A program made the position numbers and the translations under genes. Of a stretch of 64,000 nucleotides of DNA, positions 20,804 to 29,584 are shown piece after piece. The notes beneath the pieces were generated by a model, which was given only the letters and a program-made list of their open reading frames with translations, searched no databases and was not told where the DNA came from. How positions within the stretch are numbered: the stretch's first letter is position 1; every line of letters starts with the position of its first letter. Source of the stretch: Geodermatophilus africanus (GTDB taxonomy: Bacteria; Actinomycetota; Actinomycetes; Mycobacteriales; Geodermatophilaceae); assembly GCF_900107105.1 (NCBI RefSeq), contig NZ_FNOT01000003.1, positions 62,001 through 126,000 on the forward strand, in the 5' to 3' direction.

Positions 20804-21742
20804 GTGAGTGCCACGCGCACCGTGCCCACCGCCCCGGGGCCGGGCACCCCTGGTGCTTCCGTGTCGGGGTCGGCACCGCGACGGGTCCGGCCGCCGCGCT
20901 GGCTGGACCTGCGGCTGGTGCTGGGCGTCCTGCTGGTGCTCGGCTCGGTCCTGCTGGGTGCCCGCGTGGTCGCCGCAGCCGACGCGACGGTGCCGGTGTG
21001 GTCTGCCGCCGGTGACCTCGCGGCCGGCACCGTGCTGACCACGGGGGACCTCGTGGCGGTGGACGTCCGGCTCGACGACATCGCCGGCGCCTACCTCGCG
21101 ACGAGCACGCGACCGGAGGGCCGGACCCTCGCCCGTGCCGTGCGCGGCGGGGAGCTGCTGCCCCGGACGGCGCTCGAGGAGCCGGCCGAGCTGGTGCAGC
21201 TGGCGCTCCCGGTGCAGGCCGGCTACGTGCCGCCGGGGCTGGACCGCGGGCAGGTCGTCGACGTGTACGCCGTGGCCGACCCCGCGGTCGGCGCCACCGG
21301 GGCGGGGAGCGGGAGCGTGACCCTCGTCGTCGCGGCGGCCCCGGTGCAGGCGATCTCCGGGCGCACCGAGGGCGTGCTGTCGACGGCCACGACCACCGTC
21401 CAGGTCGTCGTCTCGGTCCCGGCCGGCCAGGCGCCGGCGGTGCTCGGCGCGATCGGTGGCCGGCCGCTGGTCGTCGTCGTGCACGGGTCGGTGGACGCCA
21501 CCGGCGCAGCGCCATCGGTGCCGTCGTCCGCGGTGCCGTCGTCCGCGGTGCCGTCGTCCGCGGTGCCGTCGTCCGCGGTGCCGTCGCCCACCGCGCCGTC
21601 GCCCACCGCGCCGTCGACCTCGGCGCCCGTGGCCCCCGTTCCGCCTGCCGCGCCGGCTCCGGACGTGAGCGCGCCCGGCGCGGCGCCAGCGCCGCAGGCG
21701 GGAGCCGCCACGTCCCGCACCCCGGCGACCGGGACGCCCTGA
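20804..21742 (+). CDS. SAF-domain (CpaB/RcpC-like) protein
   Basis: The product has 312 residues. One N-terminal membrane helix (LVLGVLLVLGSVLLGARVVA) is followed by a SAF domain (VPVWSAAGDLAAGTVLTTGD ... RALARAV-type segment GRTLARAVRGGELLPRTAL), as in CpaB/RcpC of Tad pili. The C-terminus is a Pro/Ser/Ala-rich tail containing a minisatellite that encodes VPSSA four times. No Tad secretion ATPase or pilin gene is in the window, so a true pilus role is uncertain. GTG 20804 is chosen; an AGGGAGG site lies about 12 bp upstream. It overlaps the next gene by one base (TGATG). Confidence 0.72.
   Translation: MSATRTVPTAPGPGTPGASVSGSAPRRVRPPRWLDLRLVLGVLLVLGSVLLGARVVAAADATVPVWSAAGDLAAGTVLTTGDLVAVDVRLDDIAGAYLATSTRPEGRTLARAVRGGELLPRTALEEPAELVQLALPVQAGYVPPGLDRGQVVDVYAVADPAVGATGAGSGSVTLVVAAAPVQAISGRTEGVLSTATTTVQVVVSVPAGQAPAVLGAIGGRPLVVVVHGSVDATGAAPSVPSSAVPSSAVPSSAVPSSAVPSPTAPSPTAPSTSAPVAPVPPAAPAPDVSAPGAAPAPQAGAATSRTPATGTP
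21518..21607. repeat. 15-bp minisatellite within the SAF-domain gene
   Basis: Four identical units GTGCCGTCGTCCGCG (21518-21577) are followed by two diverged ones. The frame is kept, giving VPSSA x4 and then SPT/APS variants in the tail of the SAF-domain protein. Copy number could vary between strains without a frameshift. Confidence 0.9.
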
Positions 21743-23037
21743 TGGCGGTGCAGGTCTTCACCGCCGTCACCGGCGCCGGGTGGGAGTCCGCGCTGGTCGG
21801 CGCCCTCGACCGAGCCGACCACGGCGTCACCGTCGTCCGTCGGTGCGTGGACGTGTCCGAGCTGCTGGCCGCCGCTGCCACCGGGACCGCGCAGGCGGCG
21901 CTGCTGTCGGCGGACCTGCGCCGCCTCGACGGGGACGCCGTCGCCCGGCTCGCGGCGGCCGGCGTGGCCGTCGTGGGGCTGGTGGACCCGGGTGACGAGC
22001 GCGCCGCCGACCGGCTGCACGCCCTGGGGGTCGGCCGAGTGCTGCCCGCCGACGCCGAGCCGGAGGAGATCGCCCGGGCGCTGCACGAGGCGGTGGCGGG
22101 CGGCCTCCCGGCCGGCCGGGACATCGCCGACCCGCGCGCGGCGCTGCCCGCCCACGGGACGCCCGAGCCGGGACCGGACCGGCCGGCCGGCCGCGGCCGC
22201 GTGGTCGCGGTCTGGGGGCCGACGGGCGCCCCTGGCCGCACCACCGTCGCCGTGGGGCTCGCCGACGAGGCCGCCCGGCTCGACGTGCCCACGTTGCTGG
22301 TCGACGCCGACGTCTACGGCGGCGTGGTGGCGCAGGTGCTCGGCCTGCTCGACGAGTCGCCCGGCTTGGCGGGTGCGGCCCGGCAGGCGGCCGCCGGCAC
22401 CCTCGACCAGGCGGCGCTCGACCGGCTGGCCTGGGCGGTGCGCCCGCGGCTGGGCGTCCTCACCGGGCTGGCGCGCGCGGATCGGTGGCCCGAGCTGCGA
22501 CCGCACGCCGTCGGCGCCGTCCTCGAGGAGGTGCGCCGCAGCGCCGAGCTCACCGTCGTCGACTGCGGGTTCAGCATCGAGGAGGACGAGGAGCTGTCCT
22601 TCGACACCGCGGCCCCGCGGCGCAACGGGGTGACCCTCACCGTCCTGGAGGCCGCGGACACCGTGCTCTGCGTCAGCGGCGCGGATCCGGTGGCGCTGCA
22701 GCGGAGCATCCGCGCCCTCGGCGAGCTGCGCGACGTGCTGCCGGACGTCGAACCGGTCGTCGTCGTCAACCAGGTGCGGCGGGGGCCGGTGCCCGGCGAC
22801 CCCCGTCGCGAGATCGGCGACGCGCTGGAGCGCTTCGCCGGCCGCCAGGTGGGCTTCTTCCTGCCCGCCGACCGACGTGCCACCGACGCGGCCCTGGCCG
22901 AGGGGCGCACCCTGGCCGAGGTGGCGCCGTCCTCCCCGCTGCGCACCGAACTGCGGGAGATGGCCGCCGCGCTCACCGGTGTGCCGATCCCCGGGGCCGG
23001 GCGCGGACGGCCGCGACTGGGCCGGCGCGCCGGCTGA
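21742..23037 (+). CDS. CpaE-like/ParA-type P-loop ATPase
   Basis: A 431-residue protein. The N-terminal ~130 residues form a pseudo-receiver-like domain (VVRRCVDVSELLAAAATG, LLSADLRRLDGDAV). A MinD/ParA-type ATPase follows with WGPTGAPGRTTVAVGLADEA, VDADVYGGVVAQVLGL and LTVVDCGF. The P-loop lysine position reads Arg (GAPGRTT) with the N-terminal signature residue also not Lys, so ATP use may be altered. CpaE proteins localise Tad pilus machines; the partner here is the preceding SAF gene, with which it overlaps by one base. The stop codon sits inside a 17-bp tandem repeat. Confidence 0.72.
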   Translation: MAVQVFTAVTGAGWESALVGALDRADHGVTVVRRCVDVSELLAAAATGTAQAALLSADLRRLDGDAVARLAAAGVAVVGLVDPGDERAADRLHALGVGRVLPADAEPEEIARALHEAVAGGLPAGRDIADPRAALPAHGTPEPGPDRPAGRGRVVAVWGPTGAPGRTTVAVGLADEAARLDVPTLLVDADVYGGVVAQVLGLLDESPGLAGAARQAAAGTLDQAALDRLAWAVRPRLGVLTGLARADRWPELRPHAVGAVLEEVRRSAELTVVDCGFSIEEDEELSFDTAAPRRNGVTLTVLEAADTVLCVSGADPVALQRSIRALGELRDVLPDVEPVVVVNQVRRGPVPGDPRREIGDALERFAGRQVGFFLPADRRATDAALAEGRTLAEVAPSSPLRTELREMAAALTGVPIPGAGRGRPRLGRRAG

Positions 23038-23091
23038 GGCGACGTGCCGGCACGGTCGACGCGCCGGCACGGCCGACGCGCCGGCCGAGGC
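23024..23091. repeat. 17-bp tandem repeat spanning the CpaE-like stop codon
   Basis: Four 17-bp units follow one another: GGCGCGCCGGCTGAGGC, GACGTGCCGGCACGGTC, GACGCGCCGGCACGGCC, GACGCGCCGGCCGAGGC. The stop codon of the ATPase gene is inside the first. Units contain GGCGCGCC or GTGCCGGCAC palindromes. Confidence 0.8.
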
Positions 23092-23172
23092 GATGTGCGC
23101 CACCACGCCTGGGCTGTCCGCCCGGTGGTGCCGCGTCGTAGCGTGAGCACCCCGACCGGGAGGAGACCGACG

Positions 23173-24552
23173 GTGGAGCGCCTGACCACCCTGGACGCGT
23201 CGTTCCTCTACCTCGAGCGGCCGGACAACCCGATGCACGTGGCCGGCGTGCTCGTGCTCGAGCCGCCGGTGGGCGGCCTCGACGCGATCGCCGCGCTGGT
23301 CGAGGGGCGCCTGCCGCTCGTCCCGCGGTACCGGCAGCGGGTCCTCGAGGTGCCGGGGCACCTGGCCAACCCGGTGTGGGCCGACGACCCGGACTTCGAC
23401 GTCGAGTACCACGTCCGCCGGTCCGCGGTGCCCCGACCGGGGACGCAGGCCCAGTTGCTCGACCTCGTGTCCCGGGTCGTCGCGCGCCCCCTGGACCGGG
23501 GACGGCCGCTGTGGGAGGTCTACCTCGTCGAGGGCCTGGCCGCGGGGCGGGTCGCCGTCATCACGAAGACCCACCCGGCGCTGGTCGACGGGCTGGGCGC
23601 GGTCGACATCGCCCAGGTGCTGCTCGACGACTCGCCGGACGCCGCGGCGCCCGCGCCCGCCACCTGGCGCCCCCGCCGGCTGCCCGGCGCGTTCCACCTG
23701 GTCAGCGAGGCCGTGGCGGAGTACGTGGCCCGCCCGACGGTGGCCGCGGAGGCCGCCCGGCAGGCCATCACCGACGTGCGCGCCACCGGGGCGCGGCTGA
23801 CCGGCGTGGCCGGGGGCGCCCTCCGCGCGGCGCGGTCGGCGGTGTTCCCCGCCCCGCACACCCCTCTCGACGCGGTCAGCGGCAGTCAGCGCCGGGTGGC
23901 GGTGGCGCGGGGCGAGCTCGACGACGTCAAGCGGGTCCGCAAGGCGCACGGCGGCACGGTGAACGACGTGCTGCTGACCGTGGTGACCGGCGCGCTGCGG
24001 GACTGGCTGCTGTCCCGCGGCGAGGCGGTCCTCGGCTCCACCTCGGTGCGGGCGCTGGTGCCGGTCTCGGTTCAGGGCGACGAGGAGGAGGCACCGGGCA
24101 ACCGGGTGTCGAGCTACCTGGTCGACCTCCCCGTCGGCGAGCCCAACCCGCGCGTGCGGCTGGCGCGGCTGAGCTACGCGATGCGCGGCGTGAGCCAGCA
24201 CGGCCGCTCGGTCGGGGCGGACACGCTCATCGCGCTCACCGGGTTCGCCCCGCCGACCCTGCACGCCCTCGGCGCCCGGGCGGCTCGCGGCCTGTCCCGC
24301 CGGATGGCCAACCTGGTGGTCACCAACGTGCCGGGGCCGCAGGTCCCGCTGTACGCCGCCGGCGCCCGGATGCTCGAGGTCTTCCCGGTGGTCCCGCTGG
24401 CCCCGGGCCAGGGACTGTCGGTCGGCATCACCAGCTACGACGGTCACGTCTACTTCGGGCTGAACGCCGACCGTGACGGCGTCGGCGACGTCGACGTGCT
24501 CGCCGACCTCGTCGAGCAGGAACTGGCCGTCCTGGTCGAGACCGCCGGCTGA
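23173..24552 (+). CDS. Wax ester synthase/diacylglycerol acyltransferase family protein
   Basis: A protein of 459 residues. The N-terminus MERLTTLDASFLYLE and PMHVAGVLVLEPP, the PLWEVYLVEGL stretch, and the late NVPGPQVPLYAAGARM and GLSVGITSYDGHVYFGLNAD are standard for the WS/DGAT family, which esterifies fatty acyl-CoA to alcohols or diacylglycerol for storage lipid. The active-site HHxxxDG motif reads H134-P135-A-L-V-D-G, with Pro replacing the second, catalytic His, so acyltransferase activity may be lost or changed. The GTG at 23173 follows GGGAGGAG by 7 bp. The order relative to the Rv3235-like gene recalls Rv3233c/Rv3234c of M. tuberculosis. Confidence 0.88.
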   Translation: MERLTTLDASFLYLERPDNPMHVAGVLVLEPPVGGLDAIAALVEGRLPLVPRYRQRVLEVPGHLANPVWADDPDFDVEYHVRRSAVPRPGTQAQLLDLVSRVVARPLDRGRPLWEVYLVEGLAAGRVAVITKTHPALVDGLGAVDIAQVLLDDSPDAAAPAPATWRPRRLPGAFHLVSEAVAEYVARPTVAAEAARQAITDVRATGARLTGVAGGALRAARSAVFPAPHTPLDAVSGSQRRVAVARGELDDVKRVRKAHGGTVNDVLLTVVTGALRDWLLSRGEAVLGSTSVRALVPVSVQGDEEEAPGNRVSSYLVDLPVGEPNPRVRLARLSYAMRGVSQHGRSVGADTLIALTGFAPPTLHALGARAARGLSRRMANLVVTNVPGPQVPLYAAGARMLEVFPVVPLAPGQGLSVGITSYDGHVYFGLNADRDGVGDVDVLADLVEQELAVLVETAG

Positions 24553-24624
24553 CCCGCGGCGCGCAGGTCCGGACCGGCGCCGGGATACCGTCGGGCGTCC
24601 CTGCGGCACGGAGGAGTCAGCCCG

Positions 24625-25137
24625 GTGCGTGTGTACCTGCCGGCCACCACGAACGTCCTGCGGACGCTCGTGGACGACGGGCGCCTGGCGGGGCCGCTCA
24701 CCGCCTTCGCGGTCACGCCGAGCCTGCGTGCGTTCTACGCCCTCAGTGACGCCGGAGCCGACGAGGAGGAGCTCGAGTACGCCGCACTCCTGGCAGCGGC
24801 GCGGGCCAGCCTCCGGCTCGTCGACGTCGACCCCTCGGCCGCCCGCCGCCGGGTCGTGCTGGCCGCCGACGTGCCCGACGCCGCGCTCACCGAGGTCGAG
24901 GACCCGGACGCGGACCGCGGCGCCGTCCGCCTCGCCGGCGAGGTCGCCCTGCGCGACGTCGCCAGCGCACACGTCGACGGCGCCGAGGCCGAGGACGACG
25001 TCCGGGCGGCTGTCGGTGTCGTGCTCGAGGCCGACCTCGGCAGCGAGGACGCCCAGTTCGTCGTCGACCAGGCCGAGGGGCACGAGCTCGCGTGGTACGC
25101 CACCCAGGAGATCGGGACGCTGCTCGAGCTGCTGTGA
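24625..25137 (+). CDS. DUF6912-type conserved hypothetical protein
   Basis: The product has 170 residues, acidic, without signal peptide or membrane helix. It begins MRVYLPATTNVLRTLVDDG and ends WYATQEIGTLLELL, the pattern of a conserved actinobacterial family (DUF6912) of unknown function. The middle is strand-rich (RRRVVLAADVPDAALTEVED, GAVRLAGEVALRDVASAHVD). GTG 24625 follows GGAGGA by about 9 bp. It converges with the FtsK/EssC-like gene, and the 125 bp between them hold no clear hairpin. Confidence 0.7.
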   Translation: MRVYLPATTNVLRTLVDDGRLAGPLTAFAVTPSLRAFYALSDAGADEEELEYAALLAAARASLRLVDVDPSAARRRVVLAADVPDAALTEVEDPDADRGAVRLAGEVALRDVASAHVDGAEAEDDVRAAVGVVLEADLGSEDAQFVVDQAEGHELAWYATQEIGTLLELL

Positions 25138-25262
25138 CACCATCGTCCCGCCGGGCGACGTCGCGGCCGGCCGACCTCCGCGGCCGCGCGGAGCACTCCG
25201 GGTCCTCCCTCCATCGGTGAGCGCCCGGCGGCCCGCTCCGGCGAGCACGTGCCCTCTCCCCG

Positions 25263-28200
25263 TCACCACGCTGCACTGCACGTCCCGGCGCCCGCGGTCG
25301 ACGGGACCGGCTCCGGGGACGGGTCCCGGCGGGCGACCTGCACACGCCGGGCCGTCCCCGCCGACACCAGCCAGCCCGAGCCGGGGCGCGAGGGCACGGG
25401 CGTGCGGGGGAGCCGGATGCCGAGCAGGTCGGCGTCCCCGGCCCCCGGCGTCAGCAGCAGGCCGCTGCGCCGGCGGCGCAACGCCGGCACCGGGCCGCGG
25501 AAGGCCGTGGCCAGCTCGGCGGCGGTCCCTGCCACGAGGAGGACGACGCCCGGGGAGGACCCGGCCGCGGTGAGCGCACCGAGCACGGCGGAGTCGGCCA
25601 GGTCGGCGAGGTCGTCGACGACCACGGCCCCGGGGGCGCCGCGCAGCCCGGCGAGCCACGTCTGCCAGCCGGCGACGTCCGTGGCGTCCAGCCGGCGCGG
25701 TGCGGATCGGGTCGCCGTGTCCGCCCGCTCTCCGTCCTGGGCGACCTGCAGGACCGTGGCTCCCGCGGCCGCGAGGTGGCGGGCGAAGCACTCCAGTGCC
25801 GTGCTCCGTCCGCTGCCGGGCGGGCCGGCGACCAGGAGGCCCCCGGTGCGCGACAGGTCCACGATCAGCACGCCGCCCTCGTCACCACCCGGACCGACCG
25901 GCAGCCGCAGCGGGTGACCGTCGCCGGGAGGAGCTGGCAGGGACAGCACCGGCGCAGCAGGCAGCTCGGGGATGGTGAGCGCCCGGCTGTGGCCGGCCGC
26001 CCCGTCCGGCCAGGTGGTGGGCAGGGCACGAGGCAGGACCAGCTGGCACTCCCTGCCTTCCTCGCCGACCAGCGCCCGACCGGGCGGCCGGTGCCCGGGC
26101 ACGTCGCGGACCGGGATGCCGGCGACGGCGTAGTCGGCGCGGTCGGGCAGCGGCAGCACCAGCCGGGTGCCGACGGCGTTGGCCAACCGGCCGCCGGGGA
26201 CGGCACGGTCGGCGGTGAGCAGGCACGTCAGCCCGGCCGCCCCGCCGTCCCGGACGAGGCGCAGCAGCGTCCCCGACCCGCGGCCGGGATCGGCCTCGTC
26301 CAGCTGGGTCCCGACCGACTCGACCCCGTCGACGAGCAGCAGCAGGTACGGGCGCGGACCGCCAAGCGGCGCGGCGCGCCGGGCCGTGACCTCCTGCGCC
26401 AGCCGGTCCAGCAGCCGCACCGTCCGCAGGGCGTCGTCCGCGCCGACCGCGGTGCCGGCGTGCGGCAGGCCGGCCGCTGCGGCGGCCAGCCTGCCGCCGC
26501 CGTGGTCCAGCACGTGCACGTGCAGCCGGTCGGGTCCGAACGCGGTCACCGCCTCGGCGAGCGCGGACCGCAGGAACGTCGTCCGCCCGCTGCGGGGCCC
26601 GCCCACGGCGAGCCAGCCGCCGCCCCGGGTCAGGTCCAGGTCCAGCGGCTCCTGCGTCTGGGTCTCGGGGCGGTCCAGCAGGCCGAGCCGGAGCCGGGAG
26701 CCGGCACCGTCCCCCGCCAGGTCCCGCAGGTCCGCGGAGGAGAGGTGGTCCGGCAGGGCGGGCCGCCACGGCCGGTGCGGCTGCCGCAGGTCCGCCTCGG
26801 CGGCCCGTCGGCGGAGGGATCCGGTGAGCCGGGCCAGGTCGCTGGTCCCGGCCGGCACCTCGTCCGGCGCCGGCACAGCCGGGGCCGGCCAGCGCCACGG
26901 GGTCACCTGCGGGCCGTTGCCGACGCCGGGCGGCCCGGTGCTCACCCGTGCTGCCTGGAACAGCACGGGCGTGCCCCCGCCGGCCCGCAGATACCCGCGG
27001 CCGGGGGCGTCCACCGGCAGGACGGCGGCCTGTCCCAACCCGAGCACGTCCCGGGAGTCGGCCTCGTCGGTCGTCCGCAGGCAGATGCGCAGCGTGCAGT
27101 TGGACCGGATCTCGGGGGAGACGACGCCCCCGGGACGCTGTGTCGCGAGCACCAGGTGCACACCCAGCGATCGACCCCGTTGCGCGATGCCGACGAGCCC
27201 CGACAGGAAGGTGGGCAGCTCCTCGGCCAACCCGGCGAACTCGTCCACGACGATCACCAGGCGGGCGAGCTCGACCGTGTCGGGCAGGGCGGCCAGGTCC
27301 GCGACGCCGTGGGCGGCGAGCAGGGCCTCGCGGCGGGTGAGCTCGGCGGTGAGCGACCGCAGCGCCCGGGCCGTCGCTGCGCCGTCGAGGTCGGTCAGCA
27401 GGCCCACGGTGTGCGGCAGCTCGGCCGCCTCCGCGAACGCTGCCCCGCCCTTGTAGTCGACGAGCAGGAACGAGCACCTGTCGGGCGGGTGGGCCAGGGC
27501 CAGGCCGGCGATGAGCGTCTGCAGCAGCTCGGACTTGCCCGAGCCCGTGGTCCCGGCCACCAGCGCGTGCGGCCCGTGCCGGCACAGGTCGACCGCCAGG
27601 TCCCCGGTCGCGGTGCGGCCCAGCGTCGCGACGAGCGAATCGCGGGTCCGGGACCAACCGCCGACCGCGCCCACTGGCAGGTCCAGCAGCCGCACCTGCC
27701 GGGGGAGGCCGGCGTCGGAGGCGGCGGGCGCCAGCGCGGCCAGGTGGCGCGCCAGCTGGGCGGCCACGCGGCGCGGCAGCCGGTCGACCGCTGCCACCGG
27801 TCGCTCGCCGGCACCGGACCGCAGCAGCGTCGCCCGCTCGCCGGTCTCGCCGCCGAGCAGGAGGACCGCGTCCCCGAGTCCGGGGAGGTCCGCCGCCGAG
27901 GACCCGCAACCGAGGACGACGACACGGGCGGCGTGCGCGCGGCGCAGGGTGGCCAGCACCCGGGGGCCGACCGGCCGGTCGACGAGCACGGCGAGCCAGC
28001 CGGGTGCACCGTCCCCGGCCGCCGCCCGCCGGGACACCAGGGCGGCGAGCCACCGGAGGGTCTCCTCGTCGGAGGCGTCGCCGGGGTGAGCGGTGCGGAC
28101 GTGCACCGACTCGGCGGCGAGGTGCGGCAGCCACCGCGACCACGCCCAGTCGGCCAGCCGGTCGGGTGTGGTCAGCAGGGCCAGCCCCACCTCGCCGGGT

Positions 28201-29432
28201 GCGTGCAGTGCAGCCAGCTGGGCCAAGACGCCGGCGAGGACGCCCACCGCCGGCCCGCGCGGACCGGCGACGCTCAACCCGCCGGTGGCGCCCAGCCCGA
28301 CGACGACGGGAAGCCGGTCCGACGGCTCGCGCACCCGCGAGCCGTCGGCCGCCACCCGCACCACCCGGGTCTCCCCGAGGCCGGTGCCGATGCGCACGGC
28401 CAGCGCGTCGGCGTCCTCCCGGCGTCGCGGCCACAGGTCGGTGGACCGGCGGCGGGCGGCCGCCGCCAGCGCGGCCAGGTCGGGGGAGGCGGCCTCGGCG
28501 GCGCGCTCGTCGGCGCGGACGGCTGCGGTCAGCCGCTCCTCCACCTCCGCCAGCTCGGCCGCGTGGACCGCGCGCGCACGTCGCGCGCTGCGCCGGCCCG
28601 ACCACCGGTCGGACAGCCACGTACCGACCGCCACCACCGGGCTCAGCAGCGCGAAGAGGAGGAAGTGGGGAGCGTCGAGGACCCAGGCCAGCCCCACGCC
28701 GCCCACCGCGGGGAGGGCCACGGCCACCCACGCCAGCCGCCGGGGTGGTGCCGGGGCGGGGACGGCCGGGAGGACGATCTCGACCTCCTCGCGTGCCCGG
28801 TGCAGACGCTGGTGCGGACGTAGTTGCAGACGTCCGCCGTCCCGGGGCCCGAGAGCGGCGCGGGCACTGCCCGGCCCGGCCGTCCGCAGCGTGCTGGAAC
28901 CCAGCCGGAGTGGTGCTGCCGTCGGCCAGGGCCGCGGCTCGCCGTCGAGCAGGGCGCCGTCGAGCCGGGTGCCGTTGCTGGAACCGAGCTCGCGGACGGT
29001 GAGGTCCCCGGCGCCGACCTCGACCAGCACGTGCCGGCGGGAGACGTCGGGGTCGGTGAGCCGGACGGTGGCGTCGCCGCCGCGCCCGACGACGTGCCGT
29101 CCGCGGTCCAGGGGCAGCGTCGTCCCGGCGTCCGGGCCGCCCACGACGTGCAGCTCCAGGGCGCTCGACCCTGCGGCGGTCGCCGGCCGTGGGCCGGGCC
29201 GGCCGAGGCCGAGCACGGCGCCGTGCAGCAGCGCCGGGTCGGTCAACGGCAGGTCGGGGCCGAGCCGGGTGCTGCCGGACCAGAGCCCGGCGGACGGGAG
29301 GCCGAGCGCGGCGGCCAGCGGGGGCAGGACCGCGCCGAGCCGGTCGTCGTCGCAGGCGGTCACCGCGACGTCGACGACGCCGCCGGCTGCGACGAGGGTC
29401 CAGCAGCGGGTGGTGGGGGAGCGGGCGGGCAC
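25263..29432 (-). CDS. FHA-domain FtsK/SpoIIIE ATPase, EssC/EccC-like (type VII secretion-like)
   Basis: A large protein of 1389 residues with three P-loop modules. The order is an FHA domain (about 90-185, RHVVGRGGDATVRLTDPDVS, RRHVLVEV, SSNGTRL), two membrane helices (about 235-285, RLAWVAVALPAVGGVGLAWV, FLLFALLSPVVAVG), module 1 with GTTGSGKSELLQ (about 626), module 2 with GGPRSGRTTFL (about 942) and module 3 with GPPGSGRSTAL (about 1199). The layout matches EssC/EccC motors that export WXG100 proteins. Modules 2 and 3 have Arg where Walker A Lys is expected; module 1 is canonical. Asp-Glu and Asp-Asp Walker B residues are visible (VIVVDEFAGL, VVVDDLADL). A WXG100 gene diverges from it. 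No EccB, EccD, EccE or mycosin is present. Confidence 0.85.
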   Translation of the reverse strand: MPARSPTTRCWTLVAAGGVVDVAVTACDDDRLGAVLPPLAAALGLPSAGLWSGSTRLGPDLPLTDPALLHGAVLGLGRPGPRPATAAGSSALELHVVGGPDAGTTLPLDRGRHVVGRGGDATVRLTDPDVSRRHVLVEVGAGDLTVRELGSSNGTRLDGALLDGEPRPWPTAAPLRLGSSTLRTAGPGSARAALGPRDGGRLQLRPHQRLHRAREEVEIVLPAVPAPAPPRRLAWVAVALPAVGGVGLAWVLDAPHFLLFALLSPVVAVGTWLSDRWSGRRSARRARAVHAAELAEVEERLTAAVRADERAAEAASPDLAALAAAARRRSTDLWPRRREDADALAVRIGTGLGETRVVRVAADGSRVREPSDRLPVVVGLGATGGLSVAGPRGPAVGVLAGVLAQLAALHAPGEVGLALLTTPDRLADWAWSRWLPHLAAESVHVRTAHPGDASDEETLRWLAALVSRRAAAGDGAPGWLAVLVDRPVGPRVLATLRRAHAARVVVLGCGSSAADLPGLGDAVLLLGGETGERATLLRSGAGERPVAAVDRLPRRVAAQLARHLAALAPAASDAGLPRQVRLLDLPVGAVGGWSRTRDSLVATLGRTATGDLAVDLCRHGPHALVAGTTGSGKSELLQTLIAGLALAHPPDRCSFLLVDYKGGAAFAEAAELPHTVGLLTDLDGAATARALRSLTAELTRREALLAAHGVADLAALPDTVELARLVIVVDEFAGLAEELPTFLSGLVGIAQRGRSLGVHLVLATQRPGGVVSPEIRSNCTLRICLRTTDEADSRDVLGLGQAAVLPVDAPGRGYLRAGGGTPVLFQAARVSTGPPGVGNGPQVTPWRWPAPAVPAPDEVPAGTSDLARLTGSLRRRAAEADLRQPHRPWRPALPDHLSSADLRDLAGDGAGSRLRLGLLDRPETQTQEPLDLDLTRGGGWLAVGGPRSGRTTFLRSALAEAVTAFGPDRLHVHVLDHGGGRLAAAAAGLPHAGTAVGADDALRTVRLLDRLAQEVTARRAAPLGGPRPYLLLLVDGVESVGTQLDEADPGRGSGTLLRLVRDGGAAGLTCLLTADRAVPGGRLANAVGTRLVLPLPDRADYAVAGIPVRDVPGHRPPGRALVGEEGRECQLVLPRALPTTWPDGAAGHSRALTIPELPAAPVLSLPAPPGDGHPLRLPVGPGGDEGGVLIVDLSRTGGLLVAGPPGSGRSTALECFARHLAAAGATVLQVAQDGERADTATRSAPRRLDATDVAGWQTWLAGLRGAPGAVVVDDLADLADSAVLGALTAAGSSPGVVLLVAGTAAELATAFRGPVPALRRRRSGLLLTPGAGDADLLGIRLPRTPVPSRPGSGWLVSAGTARRVQVARRDPSPEPVPSTAGAGTCSAAW

Positions 29433-29474
29433 GTGCCGACCCTGGCTACCCGGACGCGTCTCGGGCGGCCCGCA

Positions 29475-29494
29475 CCGCCGTCTGTGGACGGCGG
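29475..29494. promoter_or_regulatory. Inverted repeat in the EssC-like/WXG100 divergent region
   Basis: CCGCCGTC (29475-29482) and GACGGCGG (29487-29494) are perfect inverted repeats around TGTG, midway between the two divergent starts. Either a protein-binding site or an RNA hairpin would fit. TACCGT at 29539-29544 may be the -10 box of the WXG100 gene. Confidence 0.35.
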
Positions 29495-29584
29495 ACGGGG
29501 CTGTGGGCGACGGTGGCCGGCGCGCGGATCCGGACGCCTACCGTCCGCCTCCACCGGGAGGGACCCGGACCACGAGGAGGACAC

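Noticed and set aside
21223-25791. A 1522-residue minus-strand protein
   Set aside because: Antisense shadow of the ATPase, WS/DGAT and DUF6912 genes, with no domain signature.
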